A DNA stretch of 64,000 nt, from NCBI RefSeq assembly GCF_009663145.1, contig NZ_VKHR01000014.1, forward strand, positions 33 to 64,032, in the 5' to 3' direction. Position 1 is the first letter of the stretch. Every line of letters begins with the position of its first letter. The notes below the pieces were generated by a model, which was not told where the DNA came from, did no database searches, and saw nothing but the letters and a program-made list of their open reading frames with translations. Both the position numbers and the translations under genes were made by a program. Positions 55,067-64,000 of the stretch are shown piece by piece. This DNA is from Shewanella sp. TC10 (GTDB lineage: Bacteria; Pseudomonadota; Gammaproteobacteria; Enterobacterales; Shewanellaceae).

Positions 55067-56035
55067 CTATTTGTTTGATAAGCTATAAACGTAAGCAGAT
55101 ATAACGTGGACTTTCTCTTCGCCAAGAATGTTATCCCATGCTGGCATGACACCAGTACGTCCATTTGCAATTGACTGCATCACTTGCAAACGACTACCGC
55201 CATATAACCAAGCATTATCAGTTAAATTAGGTGCGCCCATAAATTTATTACCGGTTCCGTCCATACCATGACAAGCAAAACAACCTTTCATATATGAACC
55301 TTGACCTTGCGCTGCTAATGTAGCGTCATGATCACGTCCTGATAATTTAAATACGTATTCAGCAAGACCTTGTATTTCACTGTCTTCAATTGGTAATCCA
55401 CCTTTAGGAGGCATCATACCATTTCGACCGTTCATAATTGATGTCTTGATAGTTGCAAGCTCTCCACCGTATAACCAATTATTATCAGTTAAGTTAGGAA
55501 AGCCAATACTACCGCGAGCATCAGAGCCATGACACTGAGCACAGTTCTGCAAGAACAAACGTCCACCAACTTTAAGTGCTTCTTCATCTTTAACTAAATC
55601 CTCTAAAGGAGTGGCTAAATAAGCAGCGAAAATTGGTCCGTACTTTTCATCAGCAGCAGCGACCTCACGGTCATACTGTGATAGGCGATTCTCAGCTTTA
55701 GCAAGCTCTACTGCAGCTTTTGAATCAGCTTTAATGCCTTCTTCATAACCTACGCTTTGGTTTGAACTTGTCCAACCAAATAGACCTTTATAGCTACCGA
55801 GACCTGGATAAAGTGCTAGGTAAATCAAACCAAAAACGATACTGATATAGAACATATAAGCCCACCACTTTGGTAGCGGGTTATTAAGTTCTTCAATACC
55901 ATCAAAGGTATGACCCATTGATTCGCCTTCTTCAATTCCGGTCTTGTTCTTTGAACAAGCACGTAAAAGGAAGAAACAACCAGCAATAACTAATAGCGTC
56001 GGAAAAATAATCCACACATTCCAAAAGATACTCAT
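55067..56035 (-). CDS. ccoP: cbb3 oxidase dihaem subunit CcoP
   Basis: 322 residues. The N-terminal anchor (WIIFPTLLVIAGCFFLLRAC) and a second helix (WAYMFYISIVFGLIYLALYPG) precede two cytochrome c domains with CAQCHGSDARGSIGFPNLTD and CFACHGMDGTG. It brings electrons from the cytochrome bc1/c pool to CcoO and CcoN. It contains the expected internal duplication of the cytochrome domain (DNNWLYGGELATIKTSI versus DNAWLYGGSRLQVMQSI). It overlaps ccoQ by one base. Confidence 0.95.
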   Translation of the reverse strand: MSIFWNVWIIFPTLLVIAGCFFLLRACSKNKTGIEEGESMGHTFDGIEELNNPLPKWWAYMFYISIVFGLIYLALYPGLGSYKGLFGWTSSNQSVGYEEGIKADSKAAVELAKAENRLSQYDREVAAADEKYGPIFAAYLATPLEDLVKDEEALKVGGRLFLQNCAQCHGSDARGSIGFPNLTDNNWLYGGELATIKTSIMNGRNGMMPPKGGLPIEDSEIQGLAEYVFKLSGRDHDATLAAQGQGSYMKGCFACHGMDGTGNKFMGAPNLTDNAWLYGGSRLQVMQSIANGRTGVMPAWDNILGEEKVHVISAYVYSLSNK

Positions 56036-56211
56036 TACTTATTATCTCCTGAATGGTTAGTTTGCTTTGCAATTTCTTCTTCTGAAAAAATCAGGTTAGC
56101 GGCTTCATCAAATTTCGGTTTGCTTTTTGAGCTGTAAGCCCAATAAAAAATACCGGCAAATACGACCATAACAATAATGGTAAGAATGCCTTGTAACGTT
56201 CCGTAATCCAT
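56035..56211 (-). CDS. ccoQ: cbb3 oxidase small subunit CcoQ
   Basis: 58 residues, found by translating the gap between ccoO and ccoP. It starts MDYGTLQGILTIIVMVVFAG and continues FYWAYSSKSKPKFDEAANLIF to an acidic tail with EEEIAK and the end GDNK. One membrane helix and the FDEAAN segment are typical of CcoQ/FixQ. The stop codon TAA shares its last A with the ATG of ccoP, giving translational coupling, and the ATG lies 11 bp after the ccoO stop. Confidence 0.92.
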   Translation of the reverse strand: MDYGTLQGILTIIVMVVFAGIFYWAYSSKSKPKFDEAANLIFSEEEIAKQTNHSGDNK

Positions 56212-56221
56212 AATTGCCTCC

Positions 56222-56836
56222 TTATTTCAGCGCGTGGCCAAGTGACTGTAGATATGCGATTAACGCTTCTAATTCAGTCTTGCCTTCAACAGCCTCTTGA
56301 GCGCCAGCAATTTCTTCTTCGGTATACAAATTATGATCCGGATGGAAATTACTTAAGATTTGCATCTTCTTACCAGTGAGTTTTCCATCTAATTTATTTT
56401 CAGCTAACCAAGGGTAGGCTGGCATATTAGACTGAGGAACAACATCACGTGGGTTAATTAAATGCACTTCATGCCATTTGTCACTGTAACGACCGCCAAC
56501 GCGGGCTAAATCTGGACCTGTACGTTTAGAACCCCACTGGAAAGGGTGATCCCAAACTGACTCACCAGCAACAGAGTAATGACCGTAACGTTCAGTTTCA
56601 GCACGTAAAGGACGGATCATTTGGCTGTGACAGTTATAACAACCTTCACGAACATAAATGTCACGACCTTCGGTCTGTAAAGCAGTATACGGAATTAATC
56701 CTTCAACTGGTTCAGTCGTATCCTTAGAAAAAAGTAACGGAGTGATCTGAACTAAACCGCCAAAACTGATGGCGATAACTGTAAAGATACCTAGCAGACC
56801 GATGTTTTTCTCGATTAACTCATGATTAAATTTCAT
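56222..56836 (-). CDS. ccoO: cbb3 oxidase monohaem subunit CcoO
   Basis: 204 residues with an N-terminal anchor ([21 protein letters not shown]). One haem site, [23 protein letters not shown], is followed by the CcoO-typical [20 protein letters not shown] and [14 protein letters not shown] with the axial methionine. It passes electrons to the haem b of CcoN. The length is family-normal (about 200-240). It starts 11 bp after the ccoN stop, preceded by AGGAG. Confidence 0.96.
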   Translation of the reverse strand: MKFNHELIEKNIGLLGIFTVIAISFGGLVQITPLLFSKDTTEPVEGLIPYTALQTEGRDIYVREGCYNCHSQMIRPLRAETERYGHYSVAGESVWDHPFQWGSKRTGPDLARVGGRYSDKWHEVHLINPRDVVPQSNMPAYPWLAENKLDGKLTGKKMQILSNFHPDHNLYTEEEIAGAQEAVEGKTELEALIAYLQSLGHALK

Positions 56837-56847
56837 CGTTCTGCTCC

Positions 56848-58281
56848 TTATGCTTTTTCTTCAGCTAAAGCTGGTAAAGAATCTTTAGGTGCATTAACAG
56901 TACGAATAACGTTGTATGCCATAATGAACATACCTGTTAAGAAGAATACACCACCAATAAAGCGTACAAAGTAGAATGGGTAAGATGCTTCTAAACTCTC
57001 TACAAAGCTATAAGTTAATGTTCCATCAGAGTTAACTGCACGCCACATTAGACCTTGCATAACACCTGAAATCCACATTGCTACGATGTATAAAACAGTA
57101 CCAATTGTCGCTAACCAGAAATGGACATTGACAAGGTTAGAGCTGTACATACGACCATGACCGAATAAAACAGGGATAAGGTGGTAAAGAGAACCAATAG
57201 AAACCATTGCAACCCAGCCTAAAGCGCCTGAGTGAACGTGACCTACTGTCCAGTCAGTATAATGCGATAAGGCATTAACTGTCTTAATTGCCATCATTGG
57301 TCCTTCGAAGGTAGACATACCATAGAAAGATAATGAAACAACTAAGAAGCGAAGTACTGGATCGGTACGTAGCTTATGCCAAGCACCTGATAAGGTCATA
57401 ATACCGTTAATCATGCCACCCCAAGATGGAGCAAATAAGATTAACGACATCACCATACCTAGAGTCTGAGTCCAGTCAGGTAACGCGGTATAATGAAGGT
57501 GATGTGGACCAGCCCAAATATACAGTGCAATCAACGCCCAAAAGTGAACAATTGAAAGACGGTAAGAATAAACAGGGCGACCAGCTTGCTTAGGTACAAA
57601 GTAATACATCATGCCTAAGAAACCTGCAGTTAATAAGAAACCAACCGCATTATGTCCATACCACCACTGTACCATCGCATCGACTGCGCCTGAGTACATG
57701 GAATATGATTTGAATAAGCTGACAGGAACCGCCATTGAGTTAACAATGTGCAGAACTGCTACCGTGATAATGAAAGCACCAAAGAACCAGTTAGCCACAT
57801 AAATGTGCGAAGTAGTTCGTTTAATGATTGTGCCAAAGAACACTACAGCATATGCAACCCAAACAATGGTAATTGCGATATCAATAGGCCACTCTAATTC
57901 TGCATACTCTTTACCTGAGGTGAATCCCATTGGTAAGGTGATTGCAGCTGAGAGGATAATAGCTTGCCAACCCCAGAATGTAAATGCAGCTAATTTAGGT
58001 GCAAATAAACGGGTTTGACAGGTGCGTTGTACGATATAGTAGGATGTTGCGAAAAGGGCTGAAGTACCAAACGCGAAAATCACAGCATTCGTATGTAGTG
58101 GTCTAAGACGACTATACGTTAACCATGGTGTTTCGAAGTTTAGTTGTGGCCAGATTAACTGGGCCGCTATCAATACACCAACTGCCATGCCAACGATTCC
58201 CCACAAAACTGTGGTTAATGCGAACTGGCGAACAATAGTGTAGTTGTAATCAGCGCCTGTAGGCTGGGAATGATTCATCAT
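56848..58281 (-). CDS. ccoN: cbb3-type cytochrome oxidase catalytic subunit CcoN
   Basis: 477 residues, twelve-helix haem-copper oxidase of type C. The residues [14 protein letters not shown] near the N-terminus and [25 protein letters not shown] contain haem and CuB histidines. [16 protein letters not shown] and [25 protein letters not shown] complete the metal sites. It reduces O2 with high affinity, so serves at low oxygen. It opens the ccoNOQP operon, which is expected to be under EtrA. The leader is long (about 180 nt if the FNR box at 58493 is used). Confidence 0.97.
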   Translation of the reverse strand: MMNHSQPTGADYNYTIVRQFALTTVLWGIVGMAVGVLIAAQLIWPQLNFETPWLTYSRLRPLHTNAVIFAFGTSALFATSYYIVQRTCQTRLFAPKLAAFTFWGWQAIILSAAITLPMGFTSGKEYAELEWPIDIAITIVWVAYAVVFFGTIIKRTTSHIYVANWFFGAFIITVAVLHIVNSMAVPVSLFKSYSMYSGAVDAMVQWWYGHNAVGFLLTAGFLGMMYYFVPKQAGRPVYSYRLSIVHFWALIALYIWAGPHHLHYTALPDWTQTLGMVMSLILFAPSWGGMINGIMTLSGAWHKLRTDPVLRFLVVSLSFYGMSTFEGPMMAIKTVNALSHYTDWTVGHVHSGALGWVAMVSIGSLYHLIPVLFGHGRMYSSNLVNVHFWLATIGTVLYIVAMWISGVMQGLMWRAVNSDGTLTYSFVESLEASYPFYFVRFIGGVFFLTGMFIMAYNVIRTVNAPKDSLPALAEEKA

Positions 58282-58492
58282 AATGCTTCCACGGCTTATT
58301 ACTTTTACTTTTAATTATAGTAAAGATGGACTTTACCTGTTTAGGCTGACTATTGCAGAAAAAACAACCTGAAATGAAGTTGCTTTTTAATGCTTTGTCA
58401 AGGTGTTAGCTCATGTTTTTTATATCTATCATGAGGCAATGCAATGATACTTGAGCTGTGTCAAAAAAGATACTCAGAGAACCTGAGTAAAC

Positions 58493-58506
58493 TTGATCCA
58501 GATCAA
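58493..58506. promoter_or_regulatory. FNR/EtrA box between ccoN and the lipoprotein gene
   Basis: TTGATCCAGATCAA is a perfect TTGAT-N4-ATCAA box. For ccoN (minus), TATCTT at 58467-58472 would be a -10, putting the start near 58460 and the box near -40. For the lipoprotein gene (plus) the box is only 32 bp from the ATG, a repressing rather than activating position. An imperfect second palindrome, TTGAGCTGTGTCAA, lies at 58451-58464. Confidence 0.85.
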
Positions 58507-58537
58507 TTTCCTAAAGATAATGTTATCAATTTGAATC

Positions 58538-59002
58538 ATGAGGTTATTATTTGTGCATTTTTTAACAAAGTCTGCTTTGTTGTTATTTTTTATTGCTAAT
58601 TTAGTAGGATGCGATTCACAACCAAAAGAACAAAACACACAAAGCAGAATTGTAGATGAGTCTCTCTGTCAATTTAGTCAAGGGAAATGTGAACAAAATG
58701 TACACAACTTGGAAGTCTCACTATTAATAAACCCCGTTTTCACACCAAGCGAAAAACCACTAGATATCGCCCTTAATTTCTCCAAGCCTGTAAAAGATGC
58801 CCAAATTAGAATAGAAGGTAGAGATATGTTCATGGGGATTATACCTGTGAACCTAACAACTAAAGATGATAAAGCTTATACCGGTTCTGCAATCTACGGT
58901 TCATGTAGTAGTGATTATATGGTGTGGCGAGCGATTGTGACATTTAGCTTAGATGAACAAACTAAAACGGTTTATTTTGATTTTTTAGCTGATAACCATT
59001 AA
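58538..59002 (+). CDS. Small exported lipoprotein divergent from ccoN
   Basis: 154 residues. The lipobox is FIANLVGC (cysteine near residue 25). Two further cysteines follow soon after (SLCQFSQGKC), and the body is beta-rich with IRIEGRDMFMGIIPVNL and YGSCSSDYMVWRAIV. Methionines in DMFMG plus the late cysteine and methionine resemble small periplasmic copper- or cbb3-associated lipoproteins, but I cannot name the family. The divergent position next to ccoN supports a role in oxidase assembly; this is inference. Confidence 0.7.
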   Translation: MRLLFVHFLTKSALLLFFIANLVGCDSQPKEQNTQSRIVDESLCQFSQGKCEQNVHNLEVSLLINPVFTPSEKPLDIALNFSKPVKDAQIRIEGRDMFMGIIPVNLTTKDDKAYTGSAIYGSCSSDYMVWRAIVTFSLDEQTKTVYFDFLADNH

Positions 59003-59037
59003 CTCATTATAAATTTAGCTCTCACACCTAAATCGTG

Positions 59038-59065
59038 TTGATAATCATTATCATTTAGTTATAAT
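59038..59065 (+). promoter_or_regulatory. Promoter of the small Fur-controlled gene
   Basis: TTGATA at 59038-59043, TATAAT at 59060-59065, 16-bp spacer. The Fur box covers the -35 and part of the spacer. The start would lie near 59072, 22 nt before the ATG. Confidence 0.75.
59039..59053. promoter_or_regulatory. Fur box, perfect 7-1-7
   Basis: TGATAATCATTATCA is an exact inverted repeat of the 7-1-7 Fur form (TGATAAT-N-ATTATCA). It overlaps the promoter, so iron should repress the downstream gene. Confidence 0.9.
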
Positions 59066-59093
59066 GTTTATAATTAAATTTGAGGTGACTATC

Positions 59094-59327
59094 ATGACAC
59101 AATTAAACATATCCATATCACTCGAAAAAATGGCTGCTTTGATCCAAAGCGGTCATCTATGTGTCGCAGATTTTAAAAGCCTGGATATAGAAACAAAAAA
59201 ACAGTTATGGCAATTGTGTCTTGTCGCTTGTAACAAGCGGATATATTGTAATTCACCTAAAGAGCTAAATGACTCTGATCAAGATATAGATGTTTTAGAG
59301 CAGCAGGTTATATCAATATTTTCATAA
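59094..59327 (+). CDS. Small uncharacterised Fur-controlled protein
   Basis: 77 residues from the ATG at 59094 (MTQLNISISLEKMAALI), with GAGGTGA ahead; an ATG 30 bp upstream in the same frame lacks a ribosome site and is close to the -10. There is no signal peptide. Three cysteines lie at HLCVADF, LCLVAC and IYCNSP, and the tail is acidic. I do not know the family. Iron-dependent repression is strongly implied by the Fur box, and the three cysteines would allow iron or haem binding, which is inference. A 202-bp gap with a second Fur-like site separates it from selO. Confidence 0.7.
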   Translation: MTQLNISISLEKMAALIQSGHLCVADFKSLDIETKKQLWQLCLVACNKRIYCNSPKELNDSDQDIDVLEQQVISIFS

Positions 59328-59486
59328 TTTTAGAGTGAGTAAATAATCAATAATCTCTAAGTTAACTGGCTTTTAAAGACGGCTTACCAATCCTACATCT
59401 AATCAAAGTTTGAGTGTATTAACTTTGTTAAACTATTGTTCTGAAAGTTCTGAGGTATGATATTCTCTACTTTTATATAAGTTATC

Positions 59487-59505
59487 GATAATGTAAAACA
59501 TTATC
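59487..59505. promoter_or_regulatory. Fur-like inverted repeat upstream of selO
   Basis: GATAATGTAAAACATTATC, a perfect 7-5-7 inverted repeat, agrees with the 19-bp Fur consensus GATAATGATAATCATTATC at 16 positions. It is 25 bp before the selO start. It is followed by TCAAAA-N5-TTTTGA (59504-59520), another inverted repeat. Confidence 0.6.
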
Positions 59506-59529
59506 AAAACTCAATTTTGATACCTTGGT

Positions 59530-61320
59530 ATGCCAATCATGAAAAACAGTCATGCTTCTAAAAACAAACCAACAATTACCACGTTACATGACCTCGCATC
59601 TTTTGCTGATTATTCTTTTATGGATAAACTCAATCCAGATCCACAATCTAGAGAAGATGGAAACGATTTTGAACCAAGACAAGTTTTCTCAGGCCATTAT
59701 GTACCAGTTAAACCGACTCCAATACGAAATCCTGAATACGTATCACACAGTCAAAATTTGTTTATCGAACTTGGTTTAAATGATTGTTTGGCGACGTCAT
59801 CAGATTTTATGAAACTGTTTTCAGGAGACATGTCACAGGTACCAGCACCAATGCGTAAAGTAGGGTGGTCAACTGGATACGCTCTTTCAATTTATGGTAC
59901 TGAATACATTCAACAATGCCCATTTCAAACAGGTAATGGCTACGGTGATGGACGCGCAATTTCAATACTTGAAGCCGTAATTAATGGTCAACGATGGGAA
60001 ATGCAATTAAAAGGTGGCGGGCGAACGCCATACTGCAGAGGTGCTGATGGACGAGCGGTATTACGGTCTAGTATTCGTGAGTTTTTAGCTCAAGAGCATA
60101 TGCACGCACTAGGCGTTCCTACTTCTCGGTCTTTAAGTTTGTACGTTTCAAAAACTGATAAAGTACAACGTCCTTGGTACTCAGAAAATTCTCATTCAGA
60201 AAACCCTGACAGGTTAATATCTGAACCCGTTGCTATTTCAACACGTGTCGCACCGTCGTTTATTCGAGTTGGCCAGCTTGAACTTTTCGGTCGCCGAGTC
60301 CGTCATCAAGCTCACGACAATGCCATCCAAGAACTTGAAAAGATAGTATTACATTTAATAGAACGAGAATATGCTGACGTTATCGATCTAAAGCTTCCTC
60401 TACCCGATAAAATAATTTTATTAGCAAAAGAATTTAGAAACCGACTTACAACATTAATAGCCAATTGGATCCGTATTGGTTTTTGCCAAGGTAATTTCAA
60501 CAGTGATAATTGCGCAGCAGGTGGTTATACCCTTGATTATGGCCCCTTTGGTTTTTGTGATGTATTTGATCCTCAATATCAACCTTGGACAGGTGGAGGA
60601 CTTCATTTTTCATTTATGAATCAACCTAATGCTGCACAGAAAAACTTTGATAGCTTTTGTTCAGCTTTACGCCCATTGTTGTCTTCTAAGCATGAATACT
60701 CAAAACAACTTGATGAAGTTCAGGAAGAGTTTTCCAATGTAATGCACACACAAATGAATAATATGTGGGCAGTAAAGCTTGGTCTTGAACAATTAAACAC
60801 TGTGAACCATCAACAAGTTTACAATTCAATGCTCAGCGAACTAGAAACGCTTATGAAGCAAACCAAAGTTGATTATACTATTTTCTTTCGTGAGCTTTCC
60901 TCGATACCAGACGATATTACAGCTCTACAGAAAAGCTTTTATGATGATTTATCTAGCTGTACTGATGAGCAGATATTGAATGAACGTTGGAATAACTGGC
61001 TTGCTGATTGGAAAACACTCATTAACATTTCAATTAATGAAAGCAATAGTAATCAGAGTGTTACTAGAGCACAATCAATCCAAGAAATATCTACGCAAAT
61101 GAAACTCGTCAACCCAAAATACATTTTACGAGAGTGGTTTGTTGTACCCGCTTATCAGCAAGCAGCTAGTGGAAACTATTCGCTTCTTAAAGAATTACAG
61201 CAAGTCATGACCCAGCCCTATGATGAATTGACGAAAGATATTGAAGAAAAATATTATCAATTAAAACCAACAAAGTTTTTTGAAATTGGAGGCTTGTCTC
61301 ATCTTAGTTGTTCATCATGA
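59530..61320 (+). CDS. selO: SelO/YdiU family protein adenylyltransferase
   Basis: 596 residues, the long form of the family (E. coli YdiU is 478). A pseudokinase fold that transfers AMP from ATP to proteins, linked in E. coli to oxidative stress. The flipped-ATP core is visible: [29 protein letters not shown], then [26 protein letters not shown]. The C-terminal CSS is kept, with cysteine where selenocysteine lies in some members; the codons are TGT TCA TCA then a normal TGA stop. No strong ribosome site precedes 59530; a start 9 bp later (MKNSHAS) is possible. Confidence 0.93.
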   Translation: MPIMKNSHASKNKPTITTLHDLASFADYSFMDKLNPDPQSREDGNDFEPRQVFSGHYVPVKPTPIRNPEYVSHSQNLFIELGLNDCLATSSDFMKLFSGDMSQVPAPMRKVGWSTGYALSIYGTEYIQQCPFQTGNGYGDGRAISILEAVINGQRWEMQLKGGGRTPYCRGADGRAVLRSSIREFLAQEHMHALGVPTSRSLSLYVSKTDKVQRPWYSENSHSENPDRLISEPVAISTRVAPSFIRVGQLELFGRRVRHQAHDNAIQELEKIVLHLIEREYADVIDLKLPLPDKIILLAKEFRNRLTTLIANWIRIGFCQGNFNSDNCAAGGYTLDYGPFGFCDVFDPQYQPWTGGGLHFSFMNQPNAAQKNFDSFCSALRPLLSSKHEYSKQLDEVQEEFSNVMHTQMNNMWAVKLGLEQLNTVNHQQVYNSMLSELETLMKQTKVDYTIFFRELSSIPDDITALQKSFYDDLSSCTDEQILNERWNNWLADWKTLINISINESNSNQSVTRAQSIQEISTQMKLVNPKYILREWFVVPAYQQAASGNYSLLKELQQVMTQPYDELTKDIEEKYYQLKPTKFFEIGGLSHLSCSS

Positions 61321-61450
61321 TAAGTTAACACTATTAACTTTACCTTCATTATGAACAATATGAACAATATGATTTGAGACAGCATGACAGGAATATACAG
61401 AACGAGTAGGGGATAAATTATTCTACTCAGATAAATATAATTTTTAATTA

Positions 61451-61469
61451 GCCAGTGAAACACACTGGC
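61451..61469. other. Hairpin downstream of the DUF1566 gene
   Basis: GCCAGTG/CACTGGC with a 5-nt loop. No T run follows on the minus strand, so terminator function is doubtful. Confidence 0.4.
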
Positions 61470-61498
61470 CAATTGCTGAAGTTAAATTCCGCTACTCA

Positions 61499-62712
61499 TT
61501 ATTTTGCATCGCGAACCAAGCGAACCCAATTATTTATGGAAATGAAGTCGCTTGCCATTTTAGAAGCGAGTTCATAGTCTGATGGTTTACCTCTTTTCGG
61601 ATCGCTTCGCTGTGCACCAGCCCCGTGCCAATCAAAGTATACTGTCGAAGCTGAGCTTTTCTTGCTCCAAGCTTGAGCAAAAGCAATATAAACAGCAGTG
61701 TGTTTAAAGTCACCTTGAGTTGTACTCGTCCAAACATAATAAGCGTCTTGTGGTGATTTAAATTCTGTTGGCGTGACGTTAAAAAATTCGGTATTTATTG
61801 CTGGTAATTCATTTTTCTCATAATCAACTAATGATTGTAGCTCTTTGGCGTTAGGTAATCTCCAATCAATAAAACCTGCAAGTGAAGCAGTTTCTGCATA
61901 CTCTAGCGCTTTAACCCAATCCATTTTTTTACCACTATCACTTTTAGCCCACATTAAACCTGTAGATTGATCCGTGATAGTGCCATTTTTGTTATCAATG
62001 TAGTCCATATTGTAGAGGCTTGTAGTATTACGGACTGCACGTACATAGTTACCAGGTACAAACATGTGATCAGATTTCTGAATGGTAGTTCCATTAAAAA
62101 ATAATCCTGTTTCATAGGATTTAATATGCCCATCAGCAAAGTTAAATCCAAATCCTCCCTGAAGGCCACCATGAATAGTAACGTTTTGCACTGCTCCTTT
62201 ATTGTAAACAGTACTCGACCAGAAAGCGCCAGCAAACGGCCTACGTCTGTCATACTCAAAATCAAAATATGTAGTATTTAGATAAGGACAACTTTCCTGA
62301 CCACTTTCAGGCTTCATGAGTTGTCCATCAAAATTTGTAATGAATACAGTTCTTTAATTGTAGGTAATCGCCAATCATCGAAACCTCCTAAAGTCATCGC
62401 ATTTACCACTTTAGTTGATTCAGCTAAATTTCTTTTGGTCGTATCATGATTTTTCTGCCACATTAGCCCAGTATTTAAATCTGTCACCGTACCATCATTA
62501 TTATCTCTATAACTTAAAGGGGCGCCTTTAATTGAAGCGTCTTGCCCAGTATAAAAACTACTTTCAGTGATAGGTAATGGCTTTCCTGTTACATCATATT
62601 GAACACTTTGGCCGGTATCTGGTAATTTTGGTTTTTCTATTTGGGCATAAGCAGGATTCAACAGGGTAAGCATGAATGCTGGAACTAATAACGCTTTAAA
62701 CACAATAGACAT
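61499..62712 (-). pseudogene. Exported protein with two DUF1566 (Lcl) domains, interrupted by a frameshift
   Basis: Two ORFs, 62314-62712 and 61499-62317, are the halves of one protein of about 404 residues. The first has a signal peptide (ALLVPAFMLTLLNPAYAQ) and DGTVTDLNTGLMWQKN and DWRLPTIKELYS, then goes out of frame near 62338-62345. Shifting one base restores ITNFDGQLMKPESG and continues into the second half, with NGTITDQSTGLMWAKS and DWRLPNAKELQSLVDYE. A one-base deletion turning a lysine-rich start into an early stop fits best. Lcl domains are lectin-like and surface exposed. Programmed frameshift or sequencing error are the alternatives. Confidence 0.8.
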
Positions 62713-62942
62713 TTTATATTCCTTTTAGTGTCTTTATTGACTAGGTTAGTGACTTTAGGTCAAAAAAATCATCATTGATAAATAACCTTGAACTCCATTT
62801 AACATAATATACATTGTACGTAGTTATGTTTAGGTATGAGCATACTTAGTTATTTATCTTTAAACACCTCTATATGTATATAATTCAAGCGTCTCTACGT
62901 AAAATCTGATGCTAGTTCCTTTAACCTAACACTCAGATTTCA

Positions 62943-62952
62943 CGCACGTGCG
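62943..62952. other. GC-rich palindrome at the integrase 3' end
   Basis: CGCACGTGCG, a perfect 10-bp palindrome in AT-rich DNA, 9 bp beyond the integrase stop. It may be part of a transcription end or of a recombination site; neither is shown. Confidence 0.35.
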
Positions 62953-62960
62953 CCTTTATT

Positions 62961-64000
62961 TTAAGCTAAATGATCTAAAGGTTTATTCGCTGCACTTTGA
63001 TGTCGTTCAGTTTGAGTAGTATGTAAATACTGAGATGTCGTATCAATACTTTCATGACCTGCATCTGCTTGCACATGAGACAACGGTCTTTGGTTAATAT
63101 TAATGTCGTGAGTAATTCCAGTATGCCGAATATTATGTGCTGTTAATTTTCTCATCAACTCACTGTCTTGCACAAAGCCATCTTCTAATGCGCTATCTGC
63201 AGCAAGATTTATGATGGTTTCGATCTCATCTCTGATTTGTCTAATGCCAAGGTTTGCGTTTAATACACCGGAGTCACGACCATGTGCTGCAGGTTTATGC
63301 CTAATGAAAATGGGATGTTCTTCATTAAGGCTCGGTAATTCTGGTAAACCGAGATATTGACGGTATTTTTTCAAACCATCTAAAAGTGATGACGATATTG
63401 CAATGCTGCGAGCTTTTCCGCTTTTAGAAAAAGGAACATAAAAATACCAAATGCCATTGTGTGCATCTTTTCTGAATTGGCTCATCATTGGTGAATAACC
63501 AGCGCGGCCACTAATCTCTGAAATTCTTAGATAACAACTATATAGAATATTTATAAGAAACAAACTGCGTTGATGCTTGTTAGGTTCTTTAACTGCTAAA
63601 TCAGTGACAGTACTTACAACATATGACCACTGTAATTTTGTAAAGGCATGATTATTATCATCGTCATTCTTTTTATATTTTCGGTTAATGGCAAACCGAC
63701 TGTACTTTAACCAAAGCTGTGCTGGATTTCTTTCTGTGTATTCTTCGCTGTTTAAATAACCATAGAATGAAGAAATTATCGCTATTTTCGTTTTTAAAGC
63801 ATTATCACTTAAGGTGTAAGCTATTTCTTTTCCAAGCTTTTTTTTACCAACAAACGGCCTCCAGTTGGGATTCGGGTAGCGTTCACCACTTGGTTTATCT
63901 AACTTAAATTGAGCGACATTAAAATAACCAATAAGTTCTTTAGGTGGGTTTTCACAGTAATTAACATAACGTGCTATATCTTTCCTGGTTACATCTTTTG
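62961..64000 (-). CDS. Tyrosine recombinase/integrase (runs off right edge)
   Basis: The frame is open from the window edge (64000) to the stop at 62961, so about 345 residues are visible, not the 200 from a TTG at 63563. The N-terminal part (RYVNYCENPPKELIGYFNVA and PAQLWLKYSRFA) is the SAM-like arm and core-binding region. The catalytic domain has arginine in SCYLRISEISG, lysine in PFSKSGKAR, TAHNIRHTGITH (His-x-x-Arg), AGHESIDTTSQYLHT with the final histidine and the tyrosine nucleophile. It is a phage-type integrase. No att site is visible beside it. Confidence 0.9.
   Translation of the reverse strand, partial: KDVTRKDIARYVNYCENPPKELIGYFNVAQFKLDKPSGERYPNPNWRPFVGKKKLGKEIAYTLSDNALKTKIAIISSFYGYLNSEEYTERNPAQLWLKYSRFAINRKYKKNDDDNNHAFTKLQWSYVVSTVTDLAVKEPNKHQRSLFLINILYSCYLRISEISGRAGYSPMMSQFRKDAHNGIWYFYVPFSKSGKARSIAISSSLLDGLKKYRQYLGLPELPSLNEEHPIFIRHKPAAHGRDSGVLNANLGIRQIRDEIETIINLAADSALEDGFVQDSELMRKLTAHNIRHTGITHDININQRPLSHVQADAGHESIDTTSQYLHTTQTERHQSAANKPLDHLA

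Noticed and set aside
61311..61320. Selenocysteine in SelO
   Set aside because: The Sec position is TGT (cysteine) and the TGA is the terminal stop; no need for a SECIS element.

Overview
The window reads as chromosomal DNA from a low-GC marine gammaproteobacterium, almost certainly a Shewanella. The evidence is gene order and protein content: a hyaA-hyaB-hyaC-hyaD-(HypF-like)-hypF hydrogenase cluster, a ccoNOQP-ccoHIS-TauE-etrA-uspE-ttcA cluster whose regulator is the Shewanella FNR protein EtrA, a gap/DUF2989/gapB trio, and thrS-infC-rpmI-rplT. Species is not resolved; the AT-richness would suit the S. frigidimarina/livingstonensis group.

Layout. 1-7263 (minus strand): uptake-type [NiFe] hydrogenase structural and maturation genes; hypF runs off the left edge. 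Two perfect FNR/EtrA boxes exactly 60 bp apart lie in the promoter region. 7690-18179: accessory exported proteins, mostly on the minus strand: a large Asp-box (BNR) propeller protein, an eight-haem cytochrome fused to HEAT/TPR-like repeats, a PafA-like phosphatase, an unrecognised 279-residue protein, an NPP-type phosphodiesterase and small genes. 18414-22817: an RND efflux pair behind nine perfect 9-bp repeats. 23346-33041: housekeeping genes (galE, two tRNA-Val, norM/ribE, the thrS-infC-rpmI-rplT operon with a tRNA-mimicking operator and a non-canonical infC start, trxB, msrA). 33204-43162: astE, a bkd branched-chain keto-acid dehydrogenase operon behind a LiuR-like palindrome, nadA, and two GAPDH genes with HexR-like sites. 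43407-44034: tRNA-Gly, tRNA-Cys and tRNA-Leu, followed by two decayed tandem copies of the tRNA-Leu 3' half. 44333-51010: tyrB/aspC-type aminotransferase, yvcK, bax, a DUF2987-like gene, ttcA, uspE and etrA. 51066-58281: cbb3 oxidase and its assembly genes. 58538-64000: a lipoprotein, a small gene behind a perfect Fur box, selO, a frameshifted DUF1566 gene and a tyrosine recombinase that runs off the right edge.

How it fits together. The window holds an oxygen-responsive respiratory module: the regulator EtrA, perfect EtrA/FNR boxes in front of hyaA and on the ccoN side of the ccoN/lipoprotein region, a weaker box before uspE, a hydrogenase that lacks the extra cysteines of oxygen-tolerant enzymes, and the high-affinity cbb3 oxidase. 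A second theme is repeat turnover: units of 15, 13, 9 and about 20 bp, plus a roughly 150-167 bp tRNA-derived unit, lie within 45 kb. I see no CRISPR array, toxin-antitoxin pair or clear new defence system. The best candidates for something undescribed are the degenerate HypF paralogue, the tRNA-Leu tandem repeats (resembling E. coli tyrT/rtT) and the Fur-controlled small gene beside selO.
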